This document shows positions 36,187 to 45,549 of a DNA stretch of 64,000 bases, in pieces (the first letter of the stretch is position 1; every line of letters begins with the position of its first letter). Both the position numbers and the translations under genes were made by a program. The notes beneath the pieces are model-generated. The model did no database searches and was not told where the DNA came from. It worked only from the letters and a program-made list of their open reading frames with translations. Source of the DNA: UBA9339 sp964535195 (lineage in GTDB: Bacteria > Pseudomonadota > Gammaproteobacteria > UBA9339); contig CAZHSI010000007.1 of assembly GCA_964535195.1 (NCBI GenBank), positions 10,164-74,163 of the forward strand. Direction: 5' to 3'.

Positions 36187-37392
36187 CTATCCTCCTCTCC
36201 TTGTAATTGGTTGATTAATATATAGTTTTCTTAGAATCTCTATCTGTTTTTCTGCTTTTTTTGCCAGCTCTTCATCTGCCTGACGTAATTTTGCTAAATG
36301 CAACTCAATCAACTTGCGTCTCTCTGCTCTAAATAAAACTATTAACAGGTGTTTTAATTTAGATAAAACTGCTAGTAATTCTTCAACCAGCTCTTCACTA
36401 CCCCCAGTTTTTTTGAGACCAAGAATAAGCTTTCTACATTTGGCAACTAAATGCAAAACTTCGGCGGGATCAGTAGCTGCTTCTGCCTTTGCTAACAGCT
36501 GCCCGGGTTCTTGCTCGATTTTTTCTTGTATAATAAATCTTTGCTGGAGCTTATCCAATGTCATTACTGCTTTATTCAAAATCCCTTTAACTTTTGCACT
36601 CGGTGCTGATAAAGCTAAAATGTTTTGTCTACAACTTGCCACCAAATCCAAAATATCTTCTTTAGTTTCAAATAGTTGCCCCAAAGAAGAATATGACTGT
36701 CCCTCTTTTAGTCTACCCAAAGCAAGCAGCGCATTATCAATACTTTTTTGCGCCGCTGCGTTTGGTGTTTTTATATCTGAAATTTTGTGTTCACACTGCA
36801 AAATGACATCTGAAAGATCCGACGATAAATCGATACCTACCACTGGCAATGTATGCTTTTTTACCCTGTCCTTGTTTCCCAATAAGGCATCGATAGATGG
36901 TGTTTTTGATAAGGGATCGGCCCCTTCTCTGGCTGATTTTTTCAAAGAGAGCTCTGCCATCAGAGCCGACCCCTCTTCTCTTTGCGCCAACTGTCCTAGC
37001 ATCGCCAGCACATCGTTCAGTGCTTTTTGCATGCTACAATCTTCTGGCTTAATTTCTAATATATTTTTTTTGCACGCCGTTATTATTTCGGTCCTTGCTT
37101 GTGCTATTTCAGTGCCTTTTTGCACCAAAGCTTCTAAAGGGGGCAGGGAAATTAAACCTTTCGCTTTTTGTTCCAGCTTATCTAGCTGTAATAATATATT
37201 ATCAATTGCCTCTTTAGTGGTTTTGGTTTCTGGTTCTACTTCTAGCATAGCCTCCTTGCAACTTGAAATTAAATGCGTAGCGGCTTCAGAATTATTTAGA
37301 TTCTCCAAAAAATTCAGCTTTTCTAAGCTTTTTTGCAATCCTTTTTTAAACGGGAAAGCGTCCTTAAGAATGTTATCCTTGTTTGCGTCCAT
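36187..37392 (-). CDS. orphan protein with five helical Cys-containing repeats
   Basis: The product has 401 aa and no recognised family. I see five copies of a roughly 38-residue helix-turn-helix unit with pattern hhxxCxxxIhxh...hxxhLxxLxxL. Their Cys are at residues 45, 107, 200, 254 and 319. Examples are HLISSCKEAMLEVEP, EIITACKKNILEIKP and DLVASCRQNILALSA. A charged helical C terminus follows. No signal peptide is seen. It forms an operon with the coiled-coil gene and sits divergently from gyrB, splitting the usual recF-gyrB pair. It could be a scaffold or a host-directed protein; function unknown. Confidence 0.72.
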   Translation of the reverse strand: MDANKDNILKDAFPFKKGLQKSLEKLNFLENLNNSEAATHLISSCKEAMLEVEPETKTTKEAIDNILLQLDKLEQKAKGLISLPPLEALVQKGTEIAQARTEIITACKKNILEIKPEDCSMQKALNDVLAMLGQLAQREEGSALMAELSLKKSAREGADPLSKTPSIDALLGNKDRVKKHTLPVVGIDLSSDLSDVILQCEHKISDIKTPNAAAQKSIDNALLALGRLKEGQSYSSLGQLFETKEDILDLVASCRQNILALSAPSAKVKGILNKAVMTLDKLQQRFIIQEKIEQEPGQLLAKAEAATDPAEVLHLVAKCRKLILGLKKTGGSEELVEELLAVLSKLKHLLIVLFRAERRKLIELHLAKLRQADEELAKKAEKQIEILRKLYINQPITRRGG

Positions 37393-37552
37393 GATGTTTA
37401 TTATAACCTGTTTTTTTCGACTATACAGTCTCTTCCTTGAATATCGCGCAATATCGTGAGATATTCTGGAAGTGGCCGCTCAAACATGGTAGAATAATCG
37501 CGTTTTTTGTGGTTATTACCTTATTGATTTTAAATGTTTTTTGTGGGGCAAG

Positions 37553-39973
37553 ATGACGCAAACAGATTCAAACTATAATTCTTCCAGCATCAAAGTATTA
37601 AAGGGCCTAGACGCTGTTAGAAAGCGACCCGGCATGTACATCGGCGACACTGATGATGGCTCTGGTTTACACCAAATGGTGTTCGAGGTTGTTGATAACT
37701 CGATAGACGAAGCGCTGGCTGGGGTTTGCAATAAAATTGATGTAACTATTCATACGAATGGGTTTATTACGATCAAAGATAACGGCAGAGGCATCCCCGT
37801 AGATCTGCATGAGGAAGAGGGACGTTCGGCAGCTGAAGTAATTATGACTGTCCTCCACGCTGGTGGTAAATTTGATAACGATGCTTATAAGGTTTCTGGC
37901 GGCTTGCATGGTGTTGGTGTTTCTGTCGTCAATGCTCTTTCTGAAGAGTTACGGTTACTCATTCATCAACATGGAAAACTACATGCGCAAACTTACCATT
38001 TAGGAGATCCCGATGAACCGCTGAAAGTTATTGGCACCACTAATCAAACCGGGACTGAAATTAGCTTTAAACCAAGTAATACTATTTTTTCCCAAACCGA
38101 ATTTCACTATGAGATTTTAGCAAAACGTCTACGTGAGTTAGCTTTTTTAAACTCTGGGGTACATATTTCTCTTGCTGATGAACGCTCTGGCAAAACAGAA
38201 AATTTTCATTGCACCAGTGGCGTCAGTGGATTTGTGGAATTTCTCAACAAAAATAAAACCGTTATAAATGATCCTTTATTTTATTTTGTTGCTCAAGAAA
38301 ACAATATATTGGTAGAGCTAGCATTACAATGGAATGATAGTTTTCAAGAAACGGTTTTTTGTTACACCAACAACATTCCGCAGCGGGATGGCGGTACCCA
38401 CTTAATGGGGTTACGTTCAGCTTTAACTCGAACTCTCAATAATTACATTGAATCCACGGGGCTAATAAAAAAAGAAAAGGTTGCTACCACGGGTGATGAT
38501 GCACGCGAAGGATTAACCGCTATTTTATCGGTAAAATTAGCTGATCCTAAGTTTTCCTCACAAACTAAAGATAAGCTAGTTTCTTCCGAAGTAAAAAGCG
38601 TGGTTGAGTCTTTGGTAACAACAAAACTAGAAGAATACTTATTAGAACAACCACAAAAAGCTAAAGCGATCGTAACGAAAATTATCGATGCGGCTAGAGC
38701 ACGCGAGGCTGCGCGTAAAGCACGGGAAATGACCAGAAGAAAATCGGCATTAGATATCGCCGGCCTGCCTGGCAAATTAGCTGATTGCCAAGAAAAAGAT
38801 CCTTCACTTTGTGAAATCTTTATTGTTGAGGGGGACTCAGCCGGTGGCTCAGCAAAACAAGCACGTAATCGTAAATACCAAGCTATTTTGCCACTGCGCG
38901 GAAAAATTTTAAACGTCGAAAAAGCGCGCTTTGATAAAATGCTCTCCTCAGAAACTATTGGCACCTTAATCACTGCTCTTGGTTGCGGCATTGGTCGTGA
39001 AGAATACAACCCGTCAAAAATTCGTTACCACCGTATAGTAATCATGACAGACGCTGATATTGACGGCTCCCATATCCGCACTTTACTGTTAACCTTTTTC
39101 TATCGACAAATGCCGGAATTAATCGAACAAGGGCACATTTACATTGCACAACCACCTCTTTACCGAGCTAAAAAAAATAGTGATGAGCGTTATCTCAAAG
39201 ATGAGAGCGCCTTAAGTGATTACTTAGTAAAACTTTCTTTAACTGGAGCGCAATTATTCCCCGGGGATAATGCACTACCAATAAGTAGTGCCACGCTTGA
39301 AAATTTAATTTTAGACTATAGTGCGGCCCTGCAAATCATAGACCGCTTAACTCGCAAATATCCACGACAATTTCTCGAGGCTCTGTTAAAAATGCCGCGG
39401 CTGCCTATGGATAAATTAGCTAGCAAAGAAGCGGTAACTGCATGGACTTTATCATTACAACACGAGCTTGCCTCTATTAAAAAAGAGGGAGTTAGTGTGC
39501 ACCTGGATATCACAGAAGACCTTGATAAAAATATTTTCATACCAACTATCTCCATGCTCACGCACGGCAATACTGTAAACTATGCCATCCCAATTAATTT
39601 CTTCAGTTCTGGAGAATATCAACACTTAGCAACTTTAGCTGAAAAAACCAATGACCTGCTAAAGCCCGGGGCGTACATTGTACGTGACAACCATAAAGAA
39701 TCCGTATCAAGCATTGCTGCGGCATTTGATTGGCTAATGAGAGAAACCCAAAAAGGGCTTAATCTGCAGCGCTATAAAGGTCTTGGCGAAATGAATCCCG
39801 AGCAACTATGGGACACCACCATGAACCCCGACACCCGCAGTATGTTTAAAGTTACTATCGAAGATGGGATTGCGGCTGACCAAATATTCACGACGCTCAT
39901 GGGGGACCAAGTTGAGCCACGGCGTGAGTTTATTGAAAAAGGGGCACTAGAGGTTATTAATTTAGATATTTAA
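37553..39973 (+). CDS. gyrB: DNA gyrase subunit B
   Basis: The ATG at 37553 is preferred (GGGG 4-8 nt upstream) over a TTG 12 bp earlier. The product has 806 aa (E. coli 804). It has a GHKL ATPase domain (DNSIDEA, DNGRGIPVD, GGLHGVG), a transducer, a TOPRIM domain (EGDSAGGSA, DADIDGSHI) and the proteobacterial GyrB insert before the C-terminal QRYKGLGEMN segment. It introduces negative supercoils with GyrA. Confidence 0.98.
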   Translation: MTQTDSNYNSSSIKVLKGLDAVRKRPGMYIGDTDDGSGLHQMVFEVVDNSIDEALAGVCNKIDVTIHTNGFITIKDNGRGIPVDLHEEEGRSAAEVIMTVLHAGGKFDNDAYKVSGGLHGVGVSVVNALSEELRLLIHQHGKLHAQTYHLGDPDEPLKVIGTTNQTGTEISFKPSNTIFSQTEFHYEILAKRLRELAFLNSGVHISLADERSGKTENFHCTSGVSGFVEFLNKNKTVINDPLFYFVAQENNILVELALQWNDSFQETVFCYTNNIPQRDGGTHLMGLRSALTRTLNNYIESTGLIKKEKVATTGDDAREGLTAILSVKLADPKFSSQTKDKLVSSEVKSVVESLVTTKLEEYLLEQPQKAKAIVTKIIDAARAREAARKAREMTRRKSALDIAGLPGKLADCQEKDPSLCEIFIVEGDSAGGSAKQARNRKYQAILPLRGKILNVEKARFDKMLSSETIGTLITALGCGIGREEYNPSKIRYHRIVIMTDADIDGSHIRTLLLTFFYRQMPELIEQGHIYIAQPPLYRAKKNSDERYLKDESALSDYLVKLSLTGAQLFPGDNALPISSATLENLILDYSAALQIIDRLTRKYPRQFLEALLKMPRLPMDKLASKEAVTAWTLSLQHELASIKKEGVSVHLDITEDLDKNIFIPTISMLTHGNTVNYAIPINFFSSGEYQHLATLAEKTNDLLKPGAYIVRDNHKESVSSIAAAFDWLMRETQKGLNLQRYKGLGEMNPEQLWDTTMNPDTRSMFKVTIEDGIAADQIFTTLMGDQVEPRREFIEKGALEVINLDI

Positions 39974-39992
39974 TTTAGACAAAGGTAGATTA

Positions 39993-41189
39993 ATGGAAAC
40001 AAAATTAGTTCTCGTCTTAAACTGTGGCAGTTCTTCGATTAAATTTGCGGTCTTGAATCTCGACACCAAAAATACCGAATTATCTGGATTAATCCAACGC
40101 ATCGGTTCGGCGGAAGCAAGCTTAAAATATCTTTTGGATAATAATACCATTAAGCGCGATCTGCCCAATGTTAACTACCATGAAGCTTTACAAGTGGTTT
40201 CCGAAATTATTCATACGACAAAAAACATCGCAGATAATATTGTCGCGATCGGCCATCGCATTGTTCATGGTGGTGAAAAATTTACGCAATCAGCAGTTAT
40301 TAACGATGTGGTTTTACAAGCAATTCGTGATTGTGGAACTTTGGCTCCCTTGCATAGTGCTGCTCACGTTCTTGGAATTGAGGAAGCAATGAAAGCTTTT
40401 CCTGCTCTTAAGCAGGTGGCGGTTTTTGATACCTCCTTTCACCAAACCATGCCGAAACATGCATATATTTATCCGATTCCTTATGATCTTTATAAAAATT
40501 ATGGGATCCGCCGTTATGGTGCTCACGGCACCAGCCACCGTTTTGTTTCCCGTCAAGCAGCTTTTATCTTAGGAAAAGATCTTAATTCCTCCGCTTTTAT
40601 TACGGCTCACTTGGGGAATGGTTGTAGTGTTACGGCTATTTTAAATGGCAAAAGTGTCGATACCTCTATGGGCTTGACCCCACTTGAAGGCCTAATGATG
40701 GGAACGAGATCAGGCGATGTTGACCCTAATCTTCACATATACCTTGCCGACAACCTGGGATATGATCTGCCAAAGATAACTGACATTTTAAACAAACAAA
40801 GCGGTTTACTTGGTGTTTCTGGAATAGATTCAGACATGCGCACCATTGAAGATAAGGCCGCAGCGGGAGATAAACAAGCAATCTTAGCCCTTGAAATCTT
40901 CTGCTATCGTTTAGCGAAGTATATCGCCTCCTATACCGTTCCTCTAGGAAAAATAGATGCACTCATCTTTACCGGCGGTATTGGTGAAAACTCAACTACA
41001 GTTAGAGCAAAAGTTCTTTCTTGGTTAAAAGTTTTTGGTTTTGCCATAGACACAGAGCTAAATATGGCTAATGGCAAAAATAGTAAGGGGATTATTACCC
41101 AAAAGAATAGCCCTATCGCTATGGTAGTCCCCACCAATGAAGAATTGCTTATTGCTGAGGATACTTTGGCGTTAGCATATCCATCTTGA
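39993..41189 (+). CDS. ackA: acetate kinase
   Basis: The product has 398 aa (E. coli 400). The N-terminal NCGSSSIKFAVL, central AHLGNGCSV, MGLTPLEGLMMGTRSGD and C-terminal FTGGIGENS motifs are all present. It makes ATP from acetyl phosphate. It starts 20 bp after gyrB and is followed by pta. Together with adhE it gives the acetate/ethanol branch. Confidence 0.98.
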   Translation: METKLVLVLNCGSSSIKFAVLNLDTKNTELSGLIQRIGSAEASLKYLLDNNTIKRDLPNVNYHEALQVVSEIIHTTKNIADNIVAIGHRIVHGGEKFTQSAVINDVVLQAIRDCGTLAPLHSAAHVLGIEEAMKAFPALKQVAVFDTSFHQTMPKHAYIYPIPYDLYKNYGIRRYGAHGTSHRFVSRQAAFILGKDLNSSAFITAHLGNGCSVTAILNGKSVDTSMGLTPLEGLMMGTRSGDVDPNLHIYLADNLGYDLPKITDILNKQSGLLGVSGIDSDMRTIEDKAAAGDKQAILALEIFCYRLAKYIASYTVPLGKIDALIFTGGIGENSTTVRAKVLSWLKVFGFAIDTELNMANGKNSKGIITQKNSPIAMVVPTNEELLIAEDTLALAYPS

Positions 41190-41225
41190 TTTAGCAACCG
41201 ACAGTAATACAGAGGATAATAACTT

Positions 41226-42758
41226 ATGACAGCCTACACGATAATGTTTGTACCAACCACTGCTGATCTTGATATAGCAATCGCAGTAAAAGCTCTAGAA
41301 AGGCGCTTAACCCAAAAAAATATCCGCGCCCTAACCCTCCCTCGGCTTGATCCAACCACCATCGAAGAGCTCCTGGCTAAAAATCAACAGGAAGCGATCC
41401 TAGAAGCGATTGTCAAACAAAGGGAAGAACTTACCACTAAATCAGACGAGATCATATTAGTTCCCGGCGTACCCCTGACTAAACCATATGCTGCAGAATT
41501 AAATTTTTCTCTTGCTACAGCTTTGGGTACGGCAATAATTTTTGTTGCAAATACTGAAAAAAATCCTGGGGAACTGTTACAACAATTACAAATTACTGCG
41601 AACCCCTATCAATACCGATATCCCAAAACAATTTTAGGTTTTATCGTTAATAGCGATAACCAAGACATGATTGCCGCGATAACCAAGCTTGATATTCAAA
41701 TTCCCTTTTTAGGTGGCCTAAACTACGAACATAACTTTGCTCCCATCCAAAATTTTTTAAATGCTCCTGCCATGCAACCGATTACCCCGGCAATTTTTAA
41801 ACTTGGGCTAAAAGAGAAAGCGCGGACCGCTAATAAAACGATTGTGCTCCCAGAAGGGGATGAACCACGAACGATCGCCGCGGCAAATATTTGCGTTAGT
41901 CGTGGGCTAGCTCAGTGTGTGCTACTTGAAACCAAAGAAAAAATTGCAGCCACCTGTAAGAATTTCAATCTAACTTTAGATGAACGAATAAAAATTATTG
42001 AACCTCACCATATAGTTGATCAATATGTAAACCCACTCTATGAATTAAGAAAAGCGAAAGGTTTAAGCCTGGATGACGCTCGCAAACAATTAGAAGATCA
42101 CGTTATGCTTGGCACTATGATGTTACAAGCGGGAGAAGTTGATGGTCTAGTTTCTGGCGCTGTCCATACCACAGCTAATACCATTCGCCCAGCCCTGCAA
42201 ATCATCAAAACACCCCCTCACGTAAAAATAGTTTCTTCGGTGTTTTTTATGTGTTTAGCTGATCAAGTTTTAGTCTTTGGCGACTGTGCCATCAACCCCA
42301 ACCCTACTGCCGAAGAGCTGGCTGATATTGCCATCCAAAGCGCAGCTTCGGCTGCAGCTTTCGGCATCCCTCCAAAAATTGCTATGTTAAGTTACAGCAC
42401 CGGAACCTCAGGTTTTGGCCCAAGCGTTGATAAAATAAGAACCGCCACGGAGCTTGTCAGAAAACTTCGCCCCGAACTAGAGATTGAGGGCCCAATACAA
42501 TATGATGCCGCTATTTCTGAAGAAACGGCAAAAATAAAAGCCCCCAACAGCAAAGTAGCAGGACACGCTACCGTGTTTGTTATGCCCAACCTCGATGTTG
42601 GCAACATTGTCTATAAAGCGGTGCAACGAGGCACCGGGATCGTGTGCATTGGTCCCATGCTACAAGGCTTACGTAAACCAGTAAACGATCTTTCCCGTGG
42701 CTGCTCTACGGAAGATATTGTTTTTACGATTGCGGTAACAGCGATACAGGCGTTATAA
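41226..42758 (+). CDS. pta: phosphate acetyltransferase, short form
   Basis: The product has 510 aa. The C-terminal 320 aa is the PTA/PTB catalytic domain (LPEGDEPRTIAAA, then SYSTGTSGFGP, and a GPIQYDAAI segment). The N-terminal 185 aa is like the AAA_26/BioD-type domain of long Pta (MFVPTTADLDIAI), but the P-loop is degenerate. The DRTGG domain of the 714-aa E. coli enzyme is missing. It converts acetyl-CoA and phosphate to acetyl phosphate. It follows ackA by 36 bp in an operon. Confidence 0.93.
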   Translation: MTAYTIMFVPTTADLDIAIAVKALERRLTQKNIRALTLPRLDPTTIEELLAKNQQEAILEAIVKQREELTTKSDEIILVPGVPLTKPYAAELNFSLATALGTAIIFVANTEKNPGELLQQLQITANPYQYRYPKTILGFIVNSDNQDMIAAITKLDIQIPFLGGLNYEHNFAPIQNFLNAPAMQPITPAIFKLGLKEKARTANKTIVLPEGDEPRTIAAANICVSRGLAQCVLLETKEKIAATCKNFNLTLDERIKIIEPHHIVDQYVNPLYELRKAKGLSLDDARKQLEDHVMLGTMMLQAGEVDGLVSGAVHTTANTIRPALQIIKTPPHVKIVSSVFFMCLADQVLVFGDCAINPNPTAEELADIAIQSAASAAAFGIPPKIAMLSYSTGTSGFGPSVDKIRTATELVRKLRPELEIEGPIQYDAAISEETAKIKAPNSKVAGHATVFVMPNLDVGNIVYKAVQRGTGIVCIGPMLQGLRKPVNDLSRGCSTEDIVFTIAVTAIQAL

Positions 42759-42763
42759 GAGCA

Positions 42764-43558
42764 CTACAGCTTTAACGCAGCGCCCTCTGCGTTCGCCGCG
42801 GCACTGGGTTTTGTTTTTTTGGCATCAGGCAACGTCCTTTTAAAAAGAGTTTTTACCTCTTCATGTATGGCTTGAAAAAGCACTTTGATTTTGTCTAGAA
42901 TGGTCCGTTGGTCATATAAATTTCGAGTAACATCATCGTGATGTTCTAAAATAACGCTTTTTACTGACAAGGTAGCATGGCCATTTACATCAAAAGAAAT
43001 TTCATATGTAGCTTTTGCTGCCATAAGAGGGGTTCCTTCATAGTGTGCGACCTCAATCATGGGATCATTTTTGTCTTTTATACGTATTTTAGGGACGCTC
43101 ATCTCGTGTTCAATAACAATCTTGCCATCTTTAAAAGCTATATTAATATTCTGCTGTACATCTTGAAAACTAACATTAGTCTGCATGAGCACCAGCGTAT
43201 TATACAATGCCCCAATACACCCCTCTGCCCGCATATATTGATCTAGATATTGAATTGCTACCCCTTGTGCTTGTTCACTTAAACCACGAAGCATTTGATC
43301 CTTCCATATGGTTTTTAAAAAAGGTGCTTCTCCTGGGGTTGCTTTCTTTGACTGATTTGCTAACAAAGCCTTCTCTTGGCTTGTGCGATAGAAACTAGAC
43401 AAACTTTTTCCGTTAATAAATACTATCTGCGGATCCGTTTTTGCCATCTGCCGCCATTCTCTTAACATTTGGTCATCATCTGGCCTAAGAGTAGAAATAT
43501 CGCTTGCGTTGATGATACTTCTGCGATTTTGCCACAATTCATAAAATTTTTTCATCAC
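42764..43558 (-). CDS. orphan protein, paralogue of the 15.9-kb orphan
   Basis: The product has 264 aa and is not recognised. The start is GTG at 43558 or ATG at 43555; GGGAGG is placed for either. An N-terminal helical half precedes a beta-rich middle (IEHEMSVPKIRIKDKN, then PLMAAKATYEISFDVNGH) that aligns by eye with the product at 15907-16566. Both have a basic helix and a charged tail at the C terminus. It is convergent with pta, 5 bp apart. No signal peptide is visible. Confidence 0.7.
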   Translation of the reverse strand: MMKKFYELWQNRRSIINASDISTLRPDDDQMLREWRQMAKTDPQIVFINGKSLSSFYRTSQEKALLANQSKKATPGEAPFLKTIWKDQMLRGLSEQAQGVAIQYLDQYMRAEGCIGALYNTLVLMQTNVSFQDVQQNINIAFKDGKIVIEHEMSVPKIRIKDKNDPMIEVAHYEGTPLMAAKATYEISFDVNGHATLSVKSVILEHHDDVTRNLYDQRTILDKIKVLFQAIHEEVKTLFKRTLPDAKKTKPSAAANAEGAALKL

Positions 43559-43575
43559 AAGAAACCTCCCTGTAC

Positions 43576-44121
43576 TTAAATTCGCAAAATTTTGCCCGTT
43601 TTAACCTCACAGATCTTCGAAGGACGACCATAATTACCAAGCTGTGCCGTCAATATAAAGTCAACTCCCATTATAACACTTTTATTGATTTTATCTATGC
43701 TTGCAGCCGAACGCTGCCTAGCTAGGTTAGCACTAGTAGAGACGATCGCCCCTTTAAATTTTTGACAAAGCCTTTTGGTTACGGAATGAGAAGTAACGCG
43801 AATAGCTACTGAATTAAATTTTCCTGTAATCCAACGAGGAACTTTTTTCGTAGCAGGAAACACCCAAGTGGTCGGAACGGTGGTTTTTTTTATCACCGGG
43901 TAGTTTTTTACATCTAAATTTATCAGCTCCTTTACTTGATGCCAATTTGCCGCGATTAATATTAACCCTTTATCGACGTTACGATGTTTAATTTTAAGTA
44001 GCCGCCGCACCGCCGTCTCATTAAAAGGGTCGCATCCTAAACCATACACGCCTTCGGTAGGATAAATAATGACACCGCCCTCTTTAAGCACCTGTACTGC
44101 TTGGTTGATTTCTTTTAACAT
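43576..44121 (-). CDS. tsaC: L-threonylcarbamoyladenylate synthase (TsaC/YrdC family)
   Basis: The product has 181 aa. The YrdC-fold start (GGVIIYPTEGVYGLGCDP), KHRNVDKGLIL and VSTSANLARQ motifs are typical. It makes threonylcarbamoyl-AMP for t6A37 modification of ANN-decoding tRNAs. The length matches the short TsaC form rather than long Sua5. MnmE, another tRNA-modification gene, lies just upstream on the same strand. Confidence 0.93.
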   Translation of the reverse strand: MLKEINQAVQVLKEGGVIIYPTEGVYGLGCDPFNETAVRRLLKIKHRNVDKGLILIAANWHQVKELINLDVKNYPVIKKTTVPTTWVFPATKKVPRWITGKFNSVAIRVTSHSVTKRLCQKFKGAIVSTSANLARQRSAASIDKINKSVIMGVDFILTAQLGNYGRPSKICEVKTGKILRI

Positions 44122-44178
44122 GTAAACCGTACTTCAAAATATCATAGAATTTGTATCTAGTGAAATGGTGCTAACTTA

Positions 44179-45549
44179 CTATTTCCCTATACAAAATTCG
44201 GAAAAAATTTCCTGCAAAATATCGTCGGGGGTAACTCGACTACCACCAACAATTTCTCCTAAAACTTCTTGGGCTTTTTTTAGTTCTTCAGCAATCAAAA
44301 CGCTATGGGACATATCTGATAATCTATCCCTCATCCTTTGTAAGCATTCTTCGGCAAGATTGAGTGATGCCAAGTGCCCTCTCCTTGCACAAAAAGCACT
44401 ATCTACGTCATCAATCCCCGCGCATTCTTTCAGATGTTTTTTTAATAACTCTACTCCCCTTTGTTCCTTGAGCGAAAGATATATACAAGCAAAACCATCT
44501 TCTTTTATAAATTTTGCCTCCTCGCCGGTTAAGTCAATCTTATTATATAAAACCGTAAGGTGACGATGCGCGGGGACTTCCCCCAAAAATTTAGCGGTCA
44601 GCTCTCGGGGATTGCGATTGCTAGTAGTAACATCTTCCATCAGTAAAATATGATCCGCTCTTTTTATCTCTTCTTTTGCTCGACGAATCCCTTCCTCTTC
44701 AATTACATCTGGGTTATCGCGTAATCCTGCCGTATCTAATAAGTTAATCGGCAAACCATCCAGTTGTATCCAAGAGCGGAGAACATCTCTGGTTGTTCCG
44801 GGAACTGCAGTAACGATTGCTGTTTCTTGTCCCCCTAGATAATTAAAAAGGCTAGATTTGCCCACGTTGGTATTCCCGGTGATAACTACCGTTACGCCCT
44901 CACGCAACACTATACCTTGTTCTGCACCTTTTTTGAGTTCGCTAATTTTCTTCAAAAGCTTGACTATCTCTTGCCCAAAACTCCCCTCAGATAGTGCGGC
45001 AATGTCGTCTTCTTCAGCAAAATCGATAGTTGCCTCAACCTGCTTTCGCAGCGCCGTTAACGACGACATCATCTGATTTATTTCTTGAGAAAACTCTCCT
45101 TGCAGAGAGCGTGCGGCACTTTGCGCTGCCTGGAAAGTTCCAGCATTAATTAAGTCGATCACTGCCTCCGCTTGGGCTAAATCAAGCTTACCATTTAGAT
45201 AGGCACGCTCAGTAAATTCCCCGGGTCTTGCGATACGCGCTCCTAACTCTAGGACACGCTGCAGTAACACCTCCATTACTACCTGGCTACCATGGCTATG
45301 CAGTTCTAAGACATCTTCCCCGGTAAATGAACAGGGATTAGGAAAAAAAAGGGCAATCCCAATATCGAGAATTTTATTATCTTTCGCAAAAAATTTACAA
45401 AAATTTGCTTCGCGCGGTTTGGGTTTTTGGTGTAAAACTTCTTCGGCAATTTTCTGAACTTTTGGCCCAGAAACCCGGATAATCCCAATGCCGCTCCTTC
45501 CTACCGGGGTTGCTTGCGCGGCGATTGTATCTACACCATACCTCTTCAT
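44179..45549 (-). CDS. mnmE: tRNA uridine-5-carboxymethylaminomethyl modification GTPase MnmE
   Basis: The product has 456 aa (E. coli 454). It has an N-terminal tetrahydrofolate-binding domain, a helical domain, a G domain inserted in it with G1 GNTNVGKSS, G2/G3 TTRD and DTAG, and a C-terminal FCIGK. With MnmG it modifies U34 of several tRNAs. It overlaps yidC by 4 bp (ATGA), keeping the common yidC-mnmE order. Confidence 0.98.
   Translation of the reverse strand: MKRYGVDTIAAQATPVGRSGIGIIRVSGPKVQKIAEEVLHQKPKPREANFCKFFAKDNKILDIGIALFFPNPCSFTGEDVLELHSHGSQVVMEVLLQRVLELGARIARPGEFTERAYLNGKLDLAQAEAVIDLINAGTFQAAQSAARSLQGEFSQEINQMMSSLTALRKQVEATIDFAEEDDIAALSEGSFGQEIVKLLKKISELKKGAEQGIVLREGVTVVITGNTNVGKSSLFNYLGGQETAIVTAVPGTTRDVLRSWIQLDGLPINLLDTAGLRDNPDVIEEEGIRRAKEEIKRADHILLMEDVTTSNRNPRELTAKFLGEVPAHRHLTVLYNKIDLTGEEAKFIKEDGFACIYLSLKEQRGVELLKKHLKECAGIDDVDSAFCARRGHLASLNLAEECLQRMRDRLSDMSHSVLIAEELKKAQEVLGEIVGGSRVTPDDILQEIFSEFCIGK

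Noticed and set aside
36314..37459. Long open frame (381 codons) on the plus strand opposite the five-repeat gene
   Set aside because: Its product is Ser/Cys/Phe-rich with no domain. The opposite strand has clear internal repeats, and the frame is its mirror image.
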